DNA of 64,000 bases, taken from NCBI GenBank assembly GCA_021521415.1, contig JAIQDT010014363.1, forward strand, positions 62,001 through 126,000, written 5' to 3'. This document shows positions 11,941 to 25,884 of the stretch, piece after piece; the stretch's first letter is position 1; every line of letters starts with the position of its first letter. The DNA comes from Bidens hawaiensis. Its lineage: Eukaryota > Streptophyta > Magnoliopsida > Asterales > Asteraceae. Below the pieces are notes generated by a model. That model saw nothing but the letters and a program-made list of their open reading frames with translations. It ran no database searches and had not been told where the DNA came from. Position numbers and translations under genes: made by a program.

Positions 11941-12830
11941 CAATAAGTTTGTTTATAATATATTTTTAAGATAATAACTATGTGATATATAATATTTGCA
12001 TTTATAGTGATAATATATACTATTATTAATGTCTTTAAAACTAATGCAAAGTCATAAAAATATAAGAAATCGTTTTGTATATTTTCACTATGATCGTATA
12101 TTTGCTTTACAGTATGCCATTTTCTGCAAAGGAGAATACTACACGATTATCATGTTTTTTCTTACAAAATGCACTTGTGTTTGAATTTTTCATTGAAAAA
12201 TAAAAACAACTCTTAACTCATTGAATTTTCTGCACATACAATGGTATATATGCAATCTCTTTATCCTCTAGGAAACATGCACGATTTAATTATATTGGAT
12301 TAACAGCTTTGTTATTGGTGAGATTTTATAAGATATGCGTTTTTGTTGTAGTATGGTGCATATGATAATTCTGAATATTTGGTTGTCGAAACTAATAAAC
12401 CCTCATTAACATCTTAACTTCATTTTCAAGCTACTGTTATTTATGGTTATACAATAATAACTAGTGTTATATTATAATTTATACTTATAATGATGAAATG
12501 CGTTATCATTATAATCACGTCTTTAAAAATGGTACAAAGCCATAAAAAAATTTTTACCGAATGTATTCTTTATACTCATATATTTGCTTTATAGTATGAC
12601 ATGTTCATTCGAAATAAAATATTACGTGATTATAGCAATTCTTATAAAATATATATGTTTTAAGTTTTTTTTTAAAAAAAGGCAATCAACTTATAGCCAA
12701 TTGAATCTTTTATTCAAATTATGGTCCATAATACCATATGATAATTTTGAATGTTTGGTCTTTACGACCATGGAATACTCATTAATATCTTATCTTCGTT
12801 TTCAAGCTATAGTTATGTATGATCATACAC
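11940..12830. repeat. Old tandem duplication of a ~450 bp unit
   Basis: Copy 1 (about 11960-12455) and copy 2 (about 12456-12825) share ordered phrases: GTCTTTAAAA...CAAAG.CATAAAAA, ATATTTGCTTTA.AGTATG, ATATGATAATT.TGAAT.TTTGGT, CTCATTAA.ATCTTA, and TTCAAGCTA. Divergence is considerable. There is no open frame of note apart from a chance 97-codon one at 12584-12877. Confidence 0.6.
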
Positions 12831-14934
12831 CCTTTTTTTTTGTAAATTATAAAGCACATTGCTTAAAGTTTAAGTAAATGTTTAGGAGAGATATAGATAA
12901 TAGGGGTCCGTGTTTTAGTTTGTAGAGTGTTTAAAAGAAATAAAATAAGAAAGTTTAGAATTAAAGAATTCAAATTGGAATTTGTTATGTGTTTAGTTTA
13001 TATTATAAAATGTTGAATATATTTTACTTTTTGGTATTGTCGTGTTTGTAAATTTATCAAAGTTTAGAAAATAAATAACATTAAATGACAATTGTCTCTT
13101 TAATCTTTTTATATAATTTCATAATTTTTTTAATATCTTAAAATTTTTATAAGTTAGGGGTATTTATCGGGTAGAAACCTGATCGAACCAAATAAACTAG
13201 AACCCAAAATTTCTATAAAATCAGCACTACTGATATCGAGTGGGTTGGATAGAATGCGAAGTTTGTCTATTAAAATGTTAAATGTTTCATTTGCCACTTA
13301 CCATGTACAAAAGAAAACACAAACATAATTCATATGAAGACAAACTATGAATTGTTTTATTTTGTGAATATTTTGGTATAGTGTACACGTTTCGTTTTAA
13401 AAGAATGCTCCAACATTGTTTTGATGTCCTTTTGACATTTTGTTTTTCCATTAAAAGTTGCAGAAATAAATTATAATTTTTATATCAAACCAACCGAACT
13501 TAACTGTAAGTAACAGAATTATATTTTGAGTCTCGTTGATGTATAATATAGTAAGGTGGTGTTTGTTTTTTTATAAAAGCTCTACCAGAGCTCCTCGGTG
13601 GACGTTGCGCAAACCAGAGATTCATAGTTGGTGCCTTGGTGGAGGTGAGGAGCCTTCCAAGTTCCAATAATGTGGGTTGTCTTCAAGGCCTAAACATAAT
13701 GGGCCACACTAAAATAGAAAAGGTCCACTAAACATGGGCCAGAACAAGAGCCATTTTCCCTAATATTTGTTATATTTATTATTTTTTTGAACGACATTAG
13801 TTATTTATTATATTTTTATTTAGGGTAGTGACTAGATAGAACATTATATGCTTGTGTAAGCAAATTACTAAGACGACAAAACAAATGGCCAAAACATATT
13901 ATACACAGGCAGTATGTGGATGTCATCATATTATACGGATTATTATTAGAAGGCCCTAATCCTAAAAATATAAAAATATTTTGTTGCATCATTCAAAAGC
14001 ATATAGTGTATTGCTTTGAAAAAACAGTTGTGTATTAAGTTGAAAATAAGGTACTCATGGTTTAGTTTTTCTTATTTCGCTTTGTACTTAATGGGTCTTG
14101 CTTTTCGTGAGTGTCATCTTCTCGTTTTTTAATATATTGACCTATAAAAAAATACACACAGATAGTAGTTCAAGCGTCCAATCTTAAAAAAAATAAGTAA
14201 TAATTAGAAACGTAACCAACTTGATACAAATGCACGGGGACACAAAGAAAACCTAAGTGCATCTTTAATTTACGAATAAGTTGACGTCACGACAACTTTT
14301 TATAAGTGTTATTGTCTAAATTTATATTTGGTCACTCAAGCATACTATAACAAGTTAAATCTTTTAAGAGTTATTCAAGAACTCAAGTTTTCTAAACTTG
14401 TATTAACTTTTTTAAAACTTGATAATTAAATAATACAAAATTCAAAAGCTTTTTAAACTTGTACTAACTTTACAATAAAAAATAAAGGGAAAGTTATCAA
14501 TAAGTATATTTGACCACCACTTTTCACAAAAATAAACATGAAAAAAATAAAGATACAATTTTATTTGACCAATAGAAGGCCTCCAAATGTTCATTGCTCG
14601 CTGACATGGCGAGAAAAAAAATATCAAATTCTTGCCGAAATTTAAAAGAAAACGACAATAATATGATTCTTAATGAGTCATCGAGAAAATATGGTCTTTT
14701 CTCGTTGAAAAAGGTGCTTTCTCGCCATTTTAAAGAAAATGAAAAATTATATTTCTTTTTCAAAAATAAAAAAGAAAAATTGACCAAAAATTAAAATAAA
14801 ACAAAATAAAACTTTTAAATAATGCAACTAATTTTTTTTTGAACATTTTAAAAGTATTAAAAATTTTAAAAAGTTTAAATAATGCAAACAATTTTAGAAC
14901 CTTTTTAGAAAATTCAAGAATTATTTAATTATTA

Positions 14935-15175
14935 TTTTTTGAACGGTTAATTTGAATTAATGACGAGCCACTGGCCAACATGCTCATATTCATTCCCCGA
15001 GTATCGGAGACCAATCTTAAAAGAAAACCCACCATAAATGAGAAAACTCTTATGCCCAACCTGAAACGTACACCCTAATTTTGTTTGTTATATATGAGAC
15101 TTTAACTAAATACATTTTTTTAAATTGAAGTATTTGGGTGTCACCTTAATCACTTGAGCTAGGGATCATTAACAT
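14935..15175. repeat. Second copy of the dispersed repeat seen at 11570
   Basis: It is in the same orientation and order as 11570-11770, with shared phrases AGCCACTGG.C.A, AATTTTGTTTGT, GACTTTAAC.AATACAT and GAAGTATTTGGGTGTCA. It is probably a fragment of an unclassified dispersed element. Confidence 0.65.
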
Positions 15176-15439
15176 TATTTAGTTAAATTAGTACAATATT
15201 TAAAAAAAATAGTTAAAACCAATTAATAAATATACAACAAATAATAAACTTTTGTTAAAAAAATGATTTACACACTTACTCTTCATTATATATGTTTTGG
15301 TGGCGGCTTGTTATAGTATGACACGCTCATTGATGAAGAAGGGGGGCGCATTTTTAACTGAAATGTTTTAACAATTAAATAGATAATAAACATAACATAT
15401 GAATAGGTGATAAATTGTAAACCTTTTTATATATAAAAT

Positions 15440-15542
15440 TTGAGATAATTAAATACTAAACTTACCAAAATACTTATTTTCTTGTTTACTTTAAGACAAT
15501 TAAAATACTTAACTTACCAAAATATTATTTTCTTGTTTACTG
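15440..15542. repeat. Two-copy tandem repeat, ~50 bp
   Basis: ACTTACCAAAATA followed by TTATTTTCTTGTTTACT appears twice in succession, with a few base changes. Seen directly. Confidence 0.8.
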
Positions 15543-16905
15543 AATGGAGATTTATAAAGAATTCATAAATTATTTTTATATAAATTTACTTTTTCTACAA
15601 AATTATTAATAACTAGTACTTTCGCATAAAACCATGAAAGATGGTTGATATAAAACCGTGAAAGATATTTGATACCGTGGCATGAAGTAAACTCGTTTTA
15701 CGTTTTCACATACGATGAATAAGAAATCAAATATTCTTTAGACAACTTTCAATTGGGCAATGTATTGTGTACATGGTGACTGCCTCCGATGCCTTTTTCA
15801 TTGTTTTGCTAAAGGCGTTTTTGGACTTTGGTTGAGTGGTTGTGACATGGCTGCTGTATGGGTGGATGTCACGGGAGGAGTTGGTGCGGTTTGAAAGATT
15901 CTATTAACATATATGAAAGGCATCTATTTTTACTTGCAGCTGCAGAAGTGTAGGTATTCCTCCAATACCAAATGACTTTGTGAATCAAATGAAATAATTA
16001 TAACTTATATAGGTTTTGAAATAAAAATGCAACTAAAGTACAAAAAGCAACAATCACTATGGAATTTATAGTAGGGTTTTACAGCAAAACACTAAAAAGA
16101 GATTATTAACAGTAACCCTTAACCTTAACTTATAATTAAAGTGCACATGTTACGCGTGTATAAACGATAATGCATAACACCTAAACTGATTACATCTTAG
16201 CAAAGTCATTAAAATCTGTAGCAATAAACGTTTTGACAACAATGTTGCTAGTTATAGCTTTAAAAAGAAAAGACAACAATGATGACACCTAAATTCGTTT
16301 TAAGACATAATTTTCTTCAAAAAAATGCAGGTCTGAAAGCTCATGTAGTCTACCAGGTCATCTAATACAAACTAAGCAAAGACAAAAAGTTCACCAAAAA
16401 ACAAATAAAAAAACTCAGTCCTTCACGGTGGAAATTGAACGAATGGTTTCCATCTTTGCATGTTAACACAAACAAAACCTAGAACTCAGATAAAGATCCT
16501 AATTAAGTTGAGTGAATAATAGACCTGCGTAAACCCTAAGTTATCAGATTTCTTTTAAAAATCATACACCTGAATGAAGTCCTCATAATATCAAGCGACT
16601 GATTTTAATCATCATCGCCATCACTGAATTGTATAAATCCACACGCCGTGATGAAATCCTAATTTGAGTCCCACCGCCTCAAATATCTCAAACGAAACCT
16701 GCAATCACGCCAGAACAAACCCCCCAAATTGAACCCTACAACACCTCATGCAAGATGTACAACTATAATGCATAAAAATGAGTCACCGACCTTTGAAATT
16801 GTAATATATATATACATATATAATTACAACATATTTAGGAAAAAAATAATTAGAAGATGAGGCAAGATATTTGGTAAAGTTCTCTCTCAGGTGGCTTGCA
16901 AATAG

Positions 16906-17063
16906 AGGGTGTTTGGGATTGCTTATTTTTAATCAACTTATGACTTATAACTTATATTGAAAAGTTATAAAATGTGTTTAAGATTGTTTGATAAACTTAT
17001 AACTTATAGCTTAGATAAGTTATAAGGAGGTAAAAATAAGGAATCCCAATTTTCAAACACCCT
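16906..17063. mobile_element. hAT-like MITE
   Basis: A 158-bp segment starts AGGGTGTTTGGGATT and ends with the inverted counterpart AATCCCAATTTTCAAACACCCT. The interior carries repeated ACTTATAACTTATA phrases. This pattern is known from short non-autonomous hAT-type elements in plants. A clean 8-bp target duplication was not found. Confidence 0.65.
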
Positions 17064-17223
17064 TTTAGGTAATATTAGATGCTAATGTTCATTTTTGCAA
17101 GGTAAAATGATCAAATGACCATCTTTATAATTTTTCTAAAAATAAATACAAAAAAAAATGATGATTTGATGCTTATAAAAAATAACCCACTACTAATATA
17201 ACAAACAACTTTTAGTAGTTTAA

Positions 17224-17935
17224 CTAGTTTTTAGGACCCCACGCTTCGCGGCGGGATCGTTAAACCGAACAAAAAAACATAACTAAAAACGTTAAATTAT
17301 AAACTCGCTGCAAGTTGACGTTGAGTCAGTCTATATCAAGTATGACATTGAAACTAAACAAAAGAAATAAACATGCCAATGCCAAAATACCACAAATTAT
17401 CGCATGTAAAAAAAATGGTACATTACAGCTGCAGACCCATACAAATTCGGTTAATATCAGTGTTACCAAAACAAATTCGTAATCATATAATTGTGAGCCA
17501 ACAAAAAATATTATAAATGTGAGGTATCAAACATTGAATCGTGGATATAAAACCGTGCGACGATGGGATAATTTTAAATCATGAAAAAAGTTTCGGTCAT
17601 TGTAAATATGAACTATATAAAATAAGAAAATCGTTTAACCGACAAGTTAAACATGTAAGCCGACACTTGCCAAAGTTTTGTGTTTGAAAATATAGTTTAT
17701 TAAATATTTCAGTTAATTGAAAAAAAATAAAGAAACTAAAAACATTATTTTTTTATGAAATTATAATTAGTGGTTTAATAGTTATAATAATTAATAAAAT
17801 ATTAAAATAATAAATAGTAAAATGAATAGTAATGTTGTACTTAATAAAATATTAAAATAATAAATAGTAAAATGAATAGTAATGTTGTGAGTGGAGTTAA
17901 ATCTTCTTTTTAATATATATATTAATATGCTTTAT
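17224..17935 (-). mobile_element. Helitron-like element (3' end clear, 5' end uncertain)
   Basis: Read on the minus strand, a GC-rich imperfect hairpin (CCGCCGCGAAGCGTGG) is followed by CTAG and then T. This is the expected 3' terminus of a Helitron inserted in an AT target. The element should extend to higher coordinates. The AT-rich TTAATATATATATTAA near 17.91-17.93 kb resembles a Helitron 5' zone, but a definite TC start was not found. Confidence 0.45.
17790..17889. repeat. Perfect tandem duplication, 48-bp core
   Basis: The string TTAATAAAATATTAAAATAA continuing to AGTAATGTTGT occurs twice without visible change (about 17790-17837 and 17842-17889), separated by AC and flanking bases. Identity implies a recent event or array slippage. 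Confidence 0.9.
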
Positions 17936-17947
17936 AATATTAAAAAG

Positions 17948-19525
17948 GGAAAATTACTTAAATAGCCTTTTTGATGAGAGAGAAAAGACCAAATAGCCCG
18001 TGAGATTTCATTTTTCCAAAATAGCCCACCAAATCCAACGTCCTCGTGAGTTTTTGAGATTCCCCGTGGGTTTTCGTGGATTCATAATAATCTGCCATGT
18101 GTTTTTCATTTCCACCTACCACGCTATTATTCATCTCAAATCTGTCTGAAGCGTGATTTTTGTCATCAAATATAACCTGAAGAAAAACAACTGTAACGTG
18201 ATGTTTCAAGTTGTTTTTATCGGCAACGTGAGTTTTCAAATAAGATGATTTTTAAGTTTTATTGAAATTCATCTCCAAAGATGAATTTCAAATGAATTTC
18301 AACCTCGAAGATGATTTTTTATTACAATTCAACTGCGAATATGTTTTTCATTGGTCTTTAAACTTTTGTTCATACATTACTTATAACGTGTTGATTATTT
18401 TCATTTCATGTCATTTCATTTTCTCATAAACCAATAAAAATCTGGGTTATATCATCTTGAAGAATGAAGTTTAAGCGAGGTGATTCGATTGAAGTTGTGG
18501 ATATGGGTCCGGGTTTCTTGGGTTCGTTTTATGATGAAAACATAATCTCACGGGTTGGAAAGGAGACATACATCGTGATTTTCCGGACACTAAATGCTTC
18601 CTCCCAAGCTGCATCTATGTCAAAGTCATCACCATCCCATATGGCAAAGGGATCATCTGTTGTTTCCATGACTTCGGGTGGGGGCAAAACCTTCTTTTCT
18701 TCGACGTGCATATCTTCGAAAACGTGTATGAAGGTTTCGATGTCGTCGAACTTATCAACATTAGGGAGAAGGTGTGTTTCTGGATCGTTGAAGATCGGTT
18801 TTGACATTGTAATAAGTTTAGGCAAGTTTAGGAAAAAATTGTTGTGTATTTAAAATAAAAGATTTTAAATATGAATTATGGCAGGACCGATAAATTTTTA
18901 ACCAAATATATGTTGTACGTTACAATTTGGCCCAAAAATATTTTTTTACGTTAAATATTACCCGATTTATATGTTTAGCGTTAAATTATTTCCCAAAATA
19001 TGTTGCAAATCAATTATTGGATGGGGTAGGTGGATGGGGTCCGTATAAGATTTTTCTCCTCAAAATGTCTTTGAACATGGAATTAATAAGAATTCCAACT
19101 TTGACAATGGTTTTCAACATAAAACTAACGTCCACATTACAAAAGAAGAAGAAAATGATCTTTATTCAAAATTCATCTCCGACGTTGAAATTCATTTTTG
19201 GAGATGAATTTCAAAAAAACTTTAAAAACCATGATTTTGAAAACTCACGTTGCCAATGAAAACAGCTTGAAACATCACGTTACAGTTGGTTTTCTTTATG
19301 TTAAATTTGATGACAAAAATCACGCTTCAGACAGATTTGGGATGAATAATAGCGTGGTAGGTGGAAATGGAAAACACATGGCAGATTATTATTCGTCCAC
19401 GAAAACCCACGGGGAATCTCAAAAACTCACGAGGACGTTGAGTTTGATGGGCTATTTTGGGAAAATGAAATCTCACGTGCTATTTGATCTTTTCTCTCTG
19501 GCAATTTGTCACATGCACCCCAAAT
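17948..19525. mobile_element. Pack-MULE-like element with long terminal inverted repeats
   Basis: The left arm (about 17948-18335) and right arm (about 19148-19525) are inverted copies of about 350 bp. When read towards the centre they give the same phrases, such as GTGAGATTTCATTTT, CAACGTCCTCGTGAGTTTTT and AACGTGAGTTTTCAAA. The two arms translate to near-identical peptides containing DDKNHASDRF and TKTHGESQKLTRTL, which reflects shared sequence and not a gene. The outer end GGAAAATTACTTAAATAGCC resembles MULE termini. The right outer end is more diverged, and no 9-bp target duplication was found. Between the arms are pieces that look like captured gene sequence. Confidence 0.7.
18464..18853 (+). 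CDS. Chimeric ORF inside the Pack-MULE: Agenet-like start fused to antisense gene fragment
   Basis: This is a 129-codon frame. Residues 1-40 begin MKFKRGDSIEVVD and continue with GFLGSFYDE, the signature of the plant Agenet (Tudor-like) domain, including its usual N-terminal start. From about 18586 the sense frame is low-complexity Ser-rich. The opposite strand there (18529-18825) reads protein-like text, PETHLLPNVDKFDDIETF, VLPPPEVMETTDDPF and DFDIDAAWEEAF, so a second gene fragment appears captured in reverse. Expression is unknown. It could be a transposon-borne new ORF or simply a non-coding relic. Confidence 0.45.
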   Translation: MKFKRGDSIEVVDMGPGFLGSFYDENIISRVGKETYIVIFRTLNASSQAASMSKSSPSHMAKGSSVVSMTSGGGKTFFSSTCISSKTCMKVSMSSNLSTLGRRCVSGSLKIGFDIVISLGKFRKKLLCI

Positions 19526-19787
19526 AAATTCAAATCATTATAAAACAATATAACATGGTAAATTGATAGATTTTTCACAGGCAATTTGGCGTCATGCTAG
19601 GGCTCCACTAACTCACTGATTCACTGATTTTAGACTAACTAAACCACCACTCACAGATAAGGTCCACACTTCTATGTTCATCATCATCTTATTCACAGAC
19701 ATAAACACCAGATCAGATTGGTGACTTAAATCCCATTAAAAATCCAACATCTTTGTGGATTTATCTTGTTATTCAAGAAAAAAAGAA

Positions 19788-22700
19788 ATGACTTCAAGAA
19801 AACTGCAAGTGGTGTCTCCTGTTCCAGCAGATATAGATATTGCAAACTCTGTTGTTCCTCTGCATATTTCTGAGATTGCTAAGGATCTTCATCTTAGTCC
19901 TGATCATTATGATCTTTATGGTAAATACAAAGCAAAGGTATCAGCTTTTTGCAGTTGAATATTATTTTAATCTTGTTTTGTTAGTGATTTTGATTTAAAG
20001 AAATTTGGGTGTTGATGGGATTGATCTAAAGATTTAGAAAGATGCAATCTTTTTGTTAAATTAATTGGAATCCAAATTGGGTTCTTGATAATCTTGGATG
20101 CAGCATTAGGTTTCAAGATAGAAGTCAAACAGTAGATGTATACTGGGGTTTTGTCATTTTGTGATTGATGTTGTGATTTGAATATGTGATTATTGATTAG
20201 TGTCAAAGTGGTATCTTTCTTTACTAAACTTAAAATTTTAGAATTATTGTTTGGAATCAAGTAAGTGGTATAAATTCTCCATCTGGAATATACTAAGTTT
20301 TATTTATTATCAAGAGTCAAAGTACTGATCTATTCTTGGACTGAGGTATTGTATGATTGATTTAATGATTTGGGTATGTGTAAATTCAAGATTTTGTTGT
20401 CAGTGATGATGTAGGCATGTGATTTTTATAAGATTCTTTGTCTTGCAACTCTTGCTGATCTGGGCATGTGAAAATTTTAGAATTCAAGATAAAAGTCAAA
20501 CAATAAATATTTACAGAGACTGTGTGACTAAATGCAATACTCCTTTGAATTCCAAAGTGGCATCTTTCTTTTCTAAACTTCAAATTTTAGGTTTGTTATT
20601 TGAGGGTAGTACTAGGTTTCATTTATAATCAAAAGTCAAAGTACTGATCTTTTTCTGGACTGATGTATTGGGTGGTTGATTTAATGATTTGGGTGTGTGT
20701 AAGTTCTAGATTTGGTTGTCTGTGATGATGCAGACATGTAATTTGTTTTAAGATTCTTTGTCTTTGCTGATTTGGGTATGTGAAAATATAGGTTTTACTG
20801 TCTGTGTTTGATGAACTTAAAGACAGACAAGATGGATACTATGTTGTTGTTGGAGGTATCACTCCAACTCCTCTTGGAGAAGGCAAATCTACTACTACTG
20901 TTGGTCTTTGTCAAGCTTTGGGAGCTTTTCTTGATAAAAAGGTAACATTTTTACATTATTTTGACCTTTTTGGAGCTTTTCTTGATAAAAAGATAACATT
21001 TTTACTTTATTTTGAAATTTTGTAGCTTTCTTGATAAAAATAACATTTTTACTTGATTTTGACTCTTTTTTTGTTATATAGTGTTTTTATTTGCCTTTCA
21101 TTATCATTCTTTAAAGATTTGATCATATTTCTTGAACCATAAACATACTAGCAATTTCAGTTGTTATGTTGTAAGTTTCTTTTAAATGTTTTCATGATCA
21201 CATTCTTGACTGTCACCTATGTTCTTAGGTTGTCACCACCCTTAGACAACCATCACAAGGGCCCACATTTGGGATCAAAGGCGGTGCAGCCGGTGGCGGT
21301 TATAGTCAAGTCATCCCAATGGATGAGTTCAATCTTCATTTGACCGGTGACATCCACGCAATCACCGCTGCAAACAACCTTCTAGCCGCTGCCATCGACA
21401 CCCGAATCTTCCATGAAAACACACAAAAAGACACTGCCCTGCTTAACCGATTATGTCCACCAAACAAAGAAGGTAACCGGGAGTTCAACGACATCATGTT
21501 TAGACGCTTAAAAAAGCTCAATATCACCAAAACAAGACCCGAGGATTTGACCCCGGAAGAAGTCAACAAGTTTGCTAGACTCGACATTGACCCGGACAGC
21601 ATCACTTGGAGGCGGGTCATGGACGTAAACGACCGGTTCTTGAGGAAAATAACTGTGGGCCAAGGCCCGGATGAGAAGGGAATGGTGCGAGAAACGGGCT
21701 TTGACATATCGGTTGCTAGTGAAATAATGGCAGTTTTGGCCCTCACTACATCTTTATCCGACATGCGTGAACGTCTCGGGAAAATGGTGATCGGGAACAG
21801 TAAACGAGGCGAGCCCGTGACCGCTGACGATCTCGGGCTCGGTGGGGCCTTAACCGTTCTCATGAAAGACGCCATCCACCCAACCCTGATGCAGACCCTT
21901 GAAGGCACCCCAGTCCTTGTCCACGCGGGCCCGTTTGCCAACATAGCTCACGGGAACTCGTCAATAGTAGCTGACAAGATTGCGTTAAAGCTAGTGGGGC
22001 CAGGTGGGTACGTTGTTACCGAAGCAGGGTTCGGTTCTGATATAGGAACTGAAAAGTTTATGAACATTAAATGTCGGTATAGTGGTTTGAAACCGCAATG
22101 TGCGATTATTGTAGCAACTATTCGGGCTTTAAAGATGCATGGTGGTGGCCCACTGGTGACAGCTGGCAAGCCACTTGACCGGGCTTATGTTACTGAAAAC
22201 GTGGGCCTTGTGGAAGCAGGGTGCGTGAACCTGGCCCGACACATTCAGAACACAAAGGCGTATGGTGTGAATGTTGTTGTGGCGGTTAATAAGTTTTCAA
22301 CTGATACTGATGCAGAAATTGCTGCTGTTAAGAATGCTGCACTTGCAGCCGGTGCATTTGATGCTGTTCTTTGCACTCATCATGCTCATGGTGGAAAAGG
22401 AGCGGTTAGTTATATTATTATCTTACACTCAAATGTTAATATCATTGTGTTGTTAACTTGCTATAAATTGTCCATTTTGTTCCTAGGTTGACCTTGGAAT
22501 CGCGGTCCAAAAAGCTTGTGAAAATGCAACACAACCTTTGAAGTTTTTGTATCCTTTGGATATAAGTATTAAAGAGAAGATAGAAGCCATTGCAAGATCA
22601 TATGGTGCTAGTGGTGTTGAATACTCAGAACAGGTATCAATTTAGAGTAACTTATTATTTGTGTTTTTATCAGCTTGCACTTTGCAGGTTGTGTGCTTTA

Positions 22701-23469
22701 ACTTCAGTTTTTACAAATAAACATCATTTATTTGAAAATTTGTAGCACATTAACAGAAGTTAGATTTTCTATTAACTTTTTATAAAATGACAATTTTACC
22801 CCTACAACTTTCTATATATATATATTTTTATATCTTTTACTCTCTTTAATCACTTTTATGTTATATTTTTTTTAAAAGTTAAAAAGTAATTAGTCAACTT
22901 ATTTATTTTTACAAATATATATATATATATATACTTTTTATAATTTATCTATTTTCATTTGTCTGATTAAGTAATATACATACCTTTTCACATTCTTATC
23001 ATCATTTTTAAACATGTAAAATAATAATCCGATTTTTGTGTTAACATGTTATAGAACACAACCTGCAAGCTGACCTATAGTTAAAACACACAAAGTGTAA
23101 CTCACTCTATAATTTATAATCCAACTAAACTCTACTCAAATACGCGCCATATATCATTATTAACGATTATTATTATTATTTTCTTTTTTGAAGGCGGAAA
23201 AACAGATTGAGATGTATACCAAACAAGGCTTTTCGGGTTTGCCAATATGCATGGCAAAAACACAATACTCGTTTTCCGATAATGCATCGGCAAAGGGGGC
23301 CCCATCAGGGTTCGTGTTGCCAATTCGGGACGTTAGAGGAAGCATTGGTGCTGGATTTATATACCCGTTGGTTGGGACAATGAGCACAATGCCTGGGCTT
23401 CCTACACGACCGTGCTTCTATGACATTGATCTAGACACTGAGACCGGACGGGTCAAAGGGCTTTCTTAA
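19788..23469 (+). CDS. Formate-tetrahydrofolate ligase (10-formyl-THF synthetase)
   Basis: Five exons, 19788-19937, 20792-20941, 21229-22404, 22487-22633 and 23194-23469, give 632 residues, the usual length of the plant enzyme. It makes 10-formyl-tetrahydrofolate from formate, THF and ATP in cytosolic one-carbon metabolism. The ATP-binding loop [13 protein letters not shown] lies at residues 74-86. Other family phrases are [67 protein letters not shown] and [12 protein letters not shown]. No targeting peptide is seen, consistent with a cytosolic protein. Start [11 protein letters not shown] is the first ATG of the frame. All introns are GT-AG and phase 0. Introns 1 and 2 contain tandem duplications that copy a splice acceptor region and an exon end. 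Confidence 0.97.
20113..20790. repeat. Tandem duplication inside intron 1 of the formate-THF ligase gene
   Basis: Copy 1 (about 20113-20484) and copy 2 (about 20485-20790) share AAGTCAAAC, GTGGYATCTTTCTTT, AGTCAAAGTACTGATCT, GATTTAATGATTTGGGT and end in GGGYATGTGAAAAT. Copy 2 ends at the real acceptor (AG at 20790-20791), and copy 1 ends in a matching ATTTTAG at 20480. A decoy acceptor was therefore duplicated. Confidence 0.8.
20925..21065 (+). repeat. Triplicated exon-2 end and donor region
   Basis: The exon 2 tail GAGCTTTTCTTGATAAAAAG plus intron GTAACATTTTTAC is repeated twice more within the intron, near 20970 and 21025. In the second copy the GT is AT (AAAAAGATAACA); in the third the site is shortened. 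Only the first keeps a usable donor in frame. Confidence 0.85.
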
Positions 23470-24154
23470 GCCTGTGTATGAAGAATGTGGTTCGGGGGTT
23501 TGGTTGGTTGAAGTTTCTTTGATATTCCAAGTTGTGAAGTTTGAAGATATTTGAGTTCTTGTGCTTGGTTTGTTGTGTATTAGATGAATAATGAATGTTT
23601 TTGGCTTGCACATTGCCTTTGAAATTGTAACCAAAGAAATAATCAACTCAAACATGGTAATAAATTATTCGAAAGATCAAAATTTTGAAGTTGTAAACGG
23701 GCCGGGTCACTTTCGGGCTCATGGACACGTTCATTTAAACAGGTCGTGTTTGAATTGAACAAAGATTCACGGGTTGACCAGTTTAACTTATTTATTTTTA
23801 TAAAATAAAAGAAGTATTATTATATCATAACTTTTTATAATTTAAAAGTTTTAACATCACATAAAAGATTTTTTTTTTTTAAATTTCAAGTTACACTGGT
23901 CGTGTTTGTGTCAACCTGTGAAATTAGTATCGTGTTTGTATTCATGTGTTTTACACAATTTTAGGGTTCGTGTCCGGTTCGGCTCTCCAACTAACGAAGA
24001 CACCCCGTTTAAACTAAGAAATCAAGGAGGGTAGTTTGGTCAATTTCCATTGGAAATGGATCAAGTAGAATTTAGCCAAAATTTATGAATGCTTAAGTAA
24101 AAACACAATCCATTTATTCATAATTATATTACAAAATCTTGATGTCATACAAAT
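23470..24154. other. Intergenic DNA between convergent genes
   Basis: It holds the 3' flanks of the formate-THF ligase and the peroxidase. A GC-richer patch at 23695-24000, with GGGCCGGGTCACTTTCGGGC and TCGTGTTTGTGTCAACCTG, looks like an old repeat relic. No gene was seen. Confidence 0.5.
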
Positions 24155-25528
<1,374 letters not shown>

Positions 25529-25884
25529 TTATAAACCATGCAAAACTAATCTTGTTTGAGGTCTTCATGGTTACAACTTACAAGTGATGTTTTTTTATAG
25601 AGAAAATGGTATGTAAGTGTAGTTGGAGATTCACTAATTTATAGGCAATTGCATATGATAGTTGGAGAATATAGAATACCTTAAATTGCAGCTTTACAAG
25701 ATCATGGAGGTAGTTTTCTTGACCACAACAAGCATTAGTGCATAATCGGACCATGCGTAAACTAAATTAAAAATTGGAAAAGTTTTGAACAAACAAAAAT
25801 GTGATTTTAATCAGAAGTTGATATATATTTTGTCTTAGTGGTTGCATGCAAATATCTTTGAGTAAACTTTAGTTTTCGTCGTTA

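Larger units (their letters stand above)
12830..16900. other. Long AT-rich gene-free stretch
   Basis: No protein similarity was found on either strand. It contains the second copy of the dispersed repeat (14935-15175) and a tandem duplication at 15440-15542. Poly-A/T rich segments around 14.8 kb generate chance frames on both strands, which I did not treat as genes. Confidence 0.6.

Noticed and set aside
14442..14794. Overlapping frames on both strands around 14.5-14.8 kb
   Set aside because: Low-complexity Lys/Phe-rich translations of AT-rich DNA with no family resemblance.
17958..18239. 93-codon minus-strand frame matching a plus-strand frame at 19198-19527
   Set aside because: The similarity comes from the terminal inverted repeats of the Pack-MULE; a gene pair is not indicated.
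21336..21944. 202-codon minus-strand frame over the formate-THF ligase
   Set aside because: Shadow of the large exon 3 on the other strand; no independent similarity.
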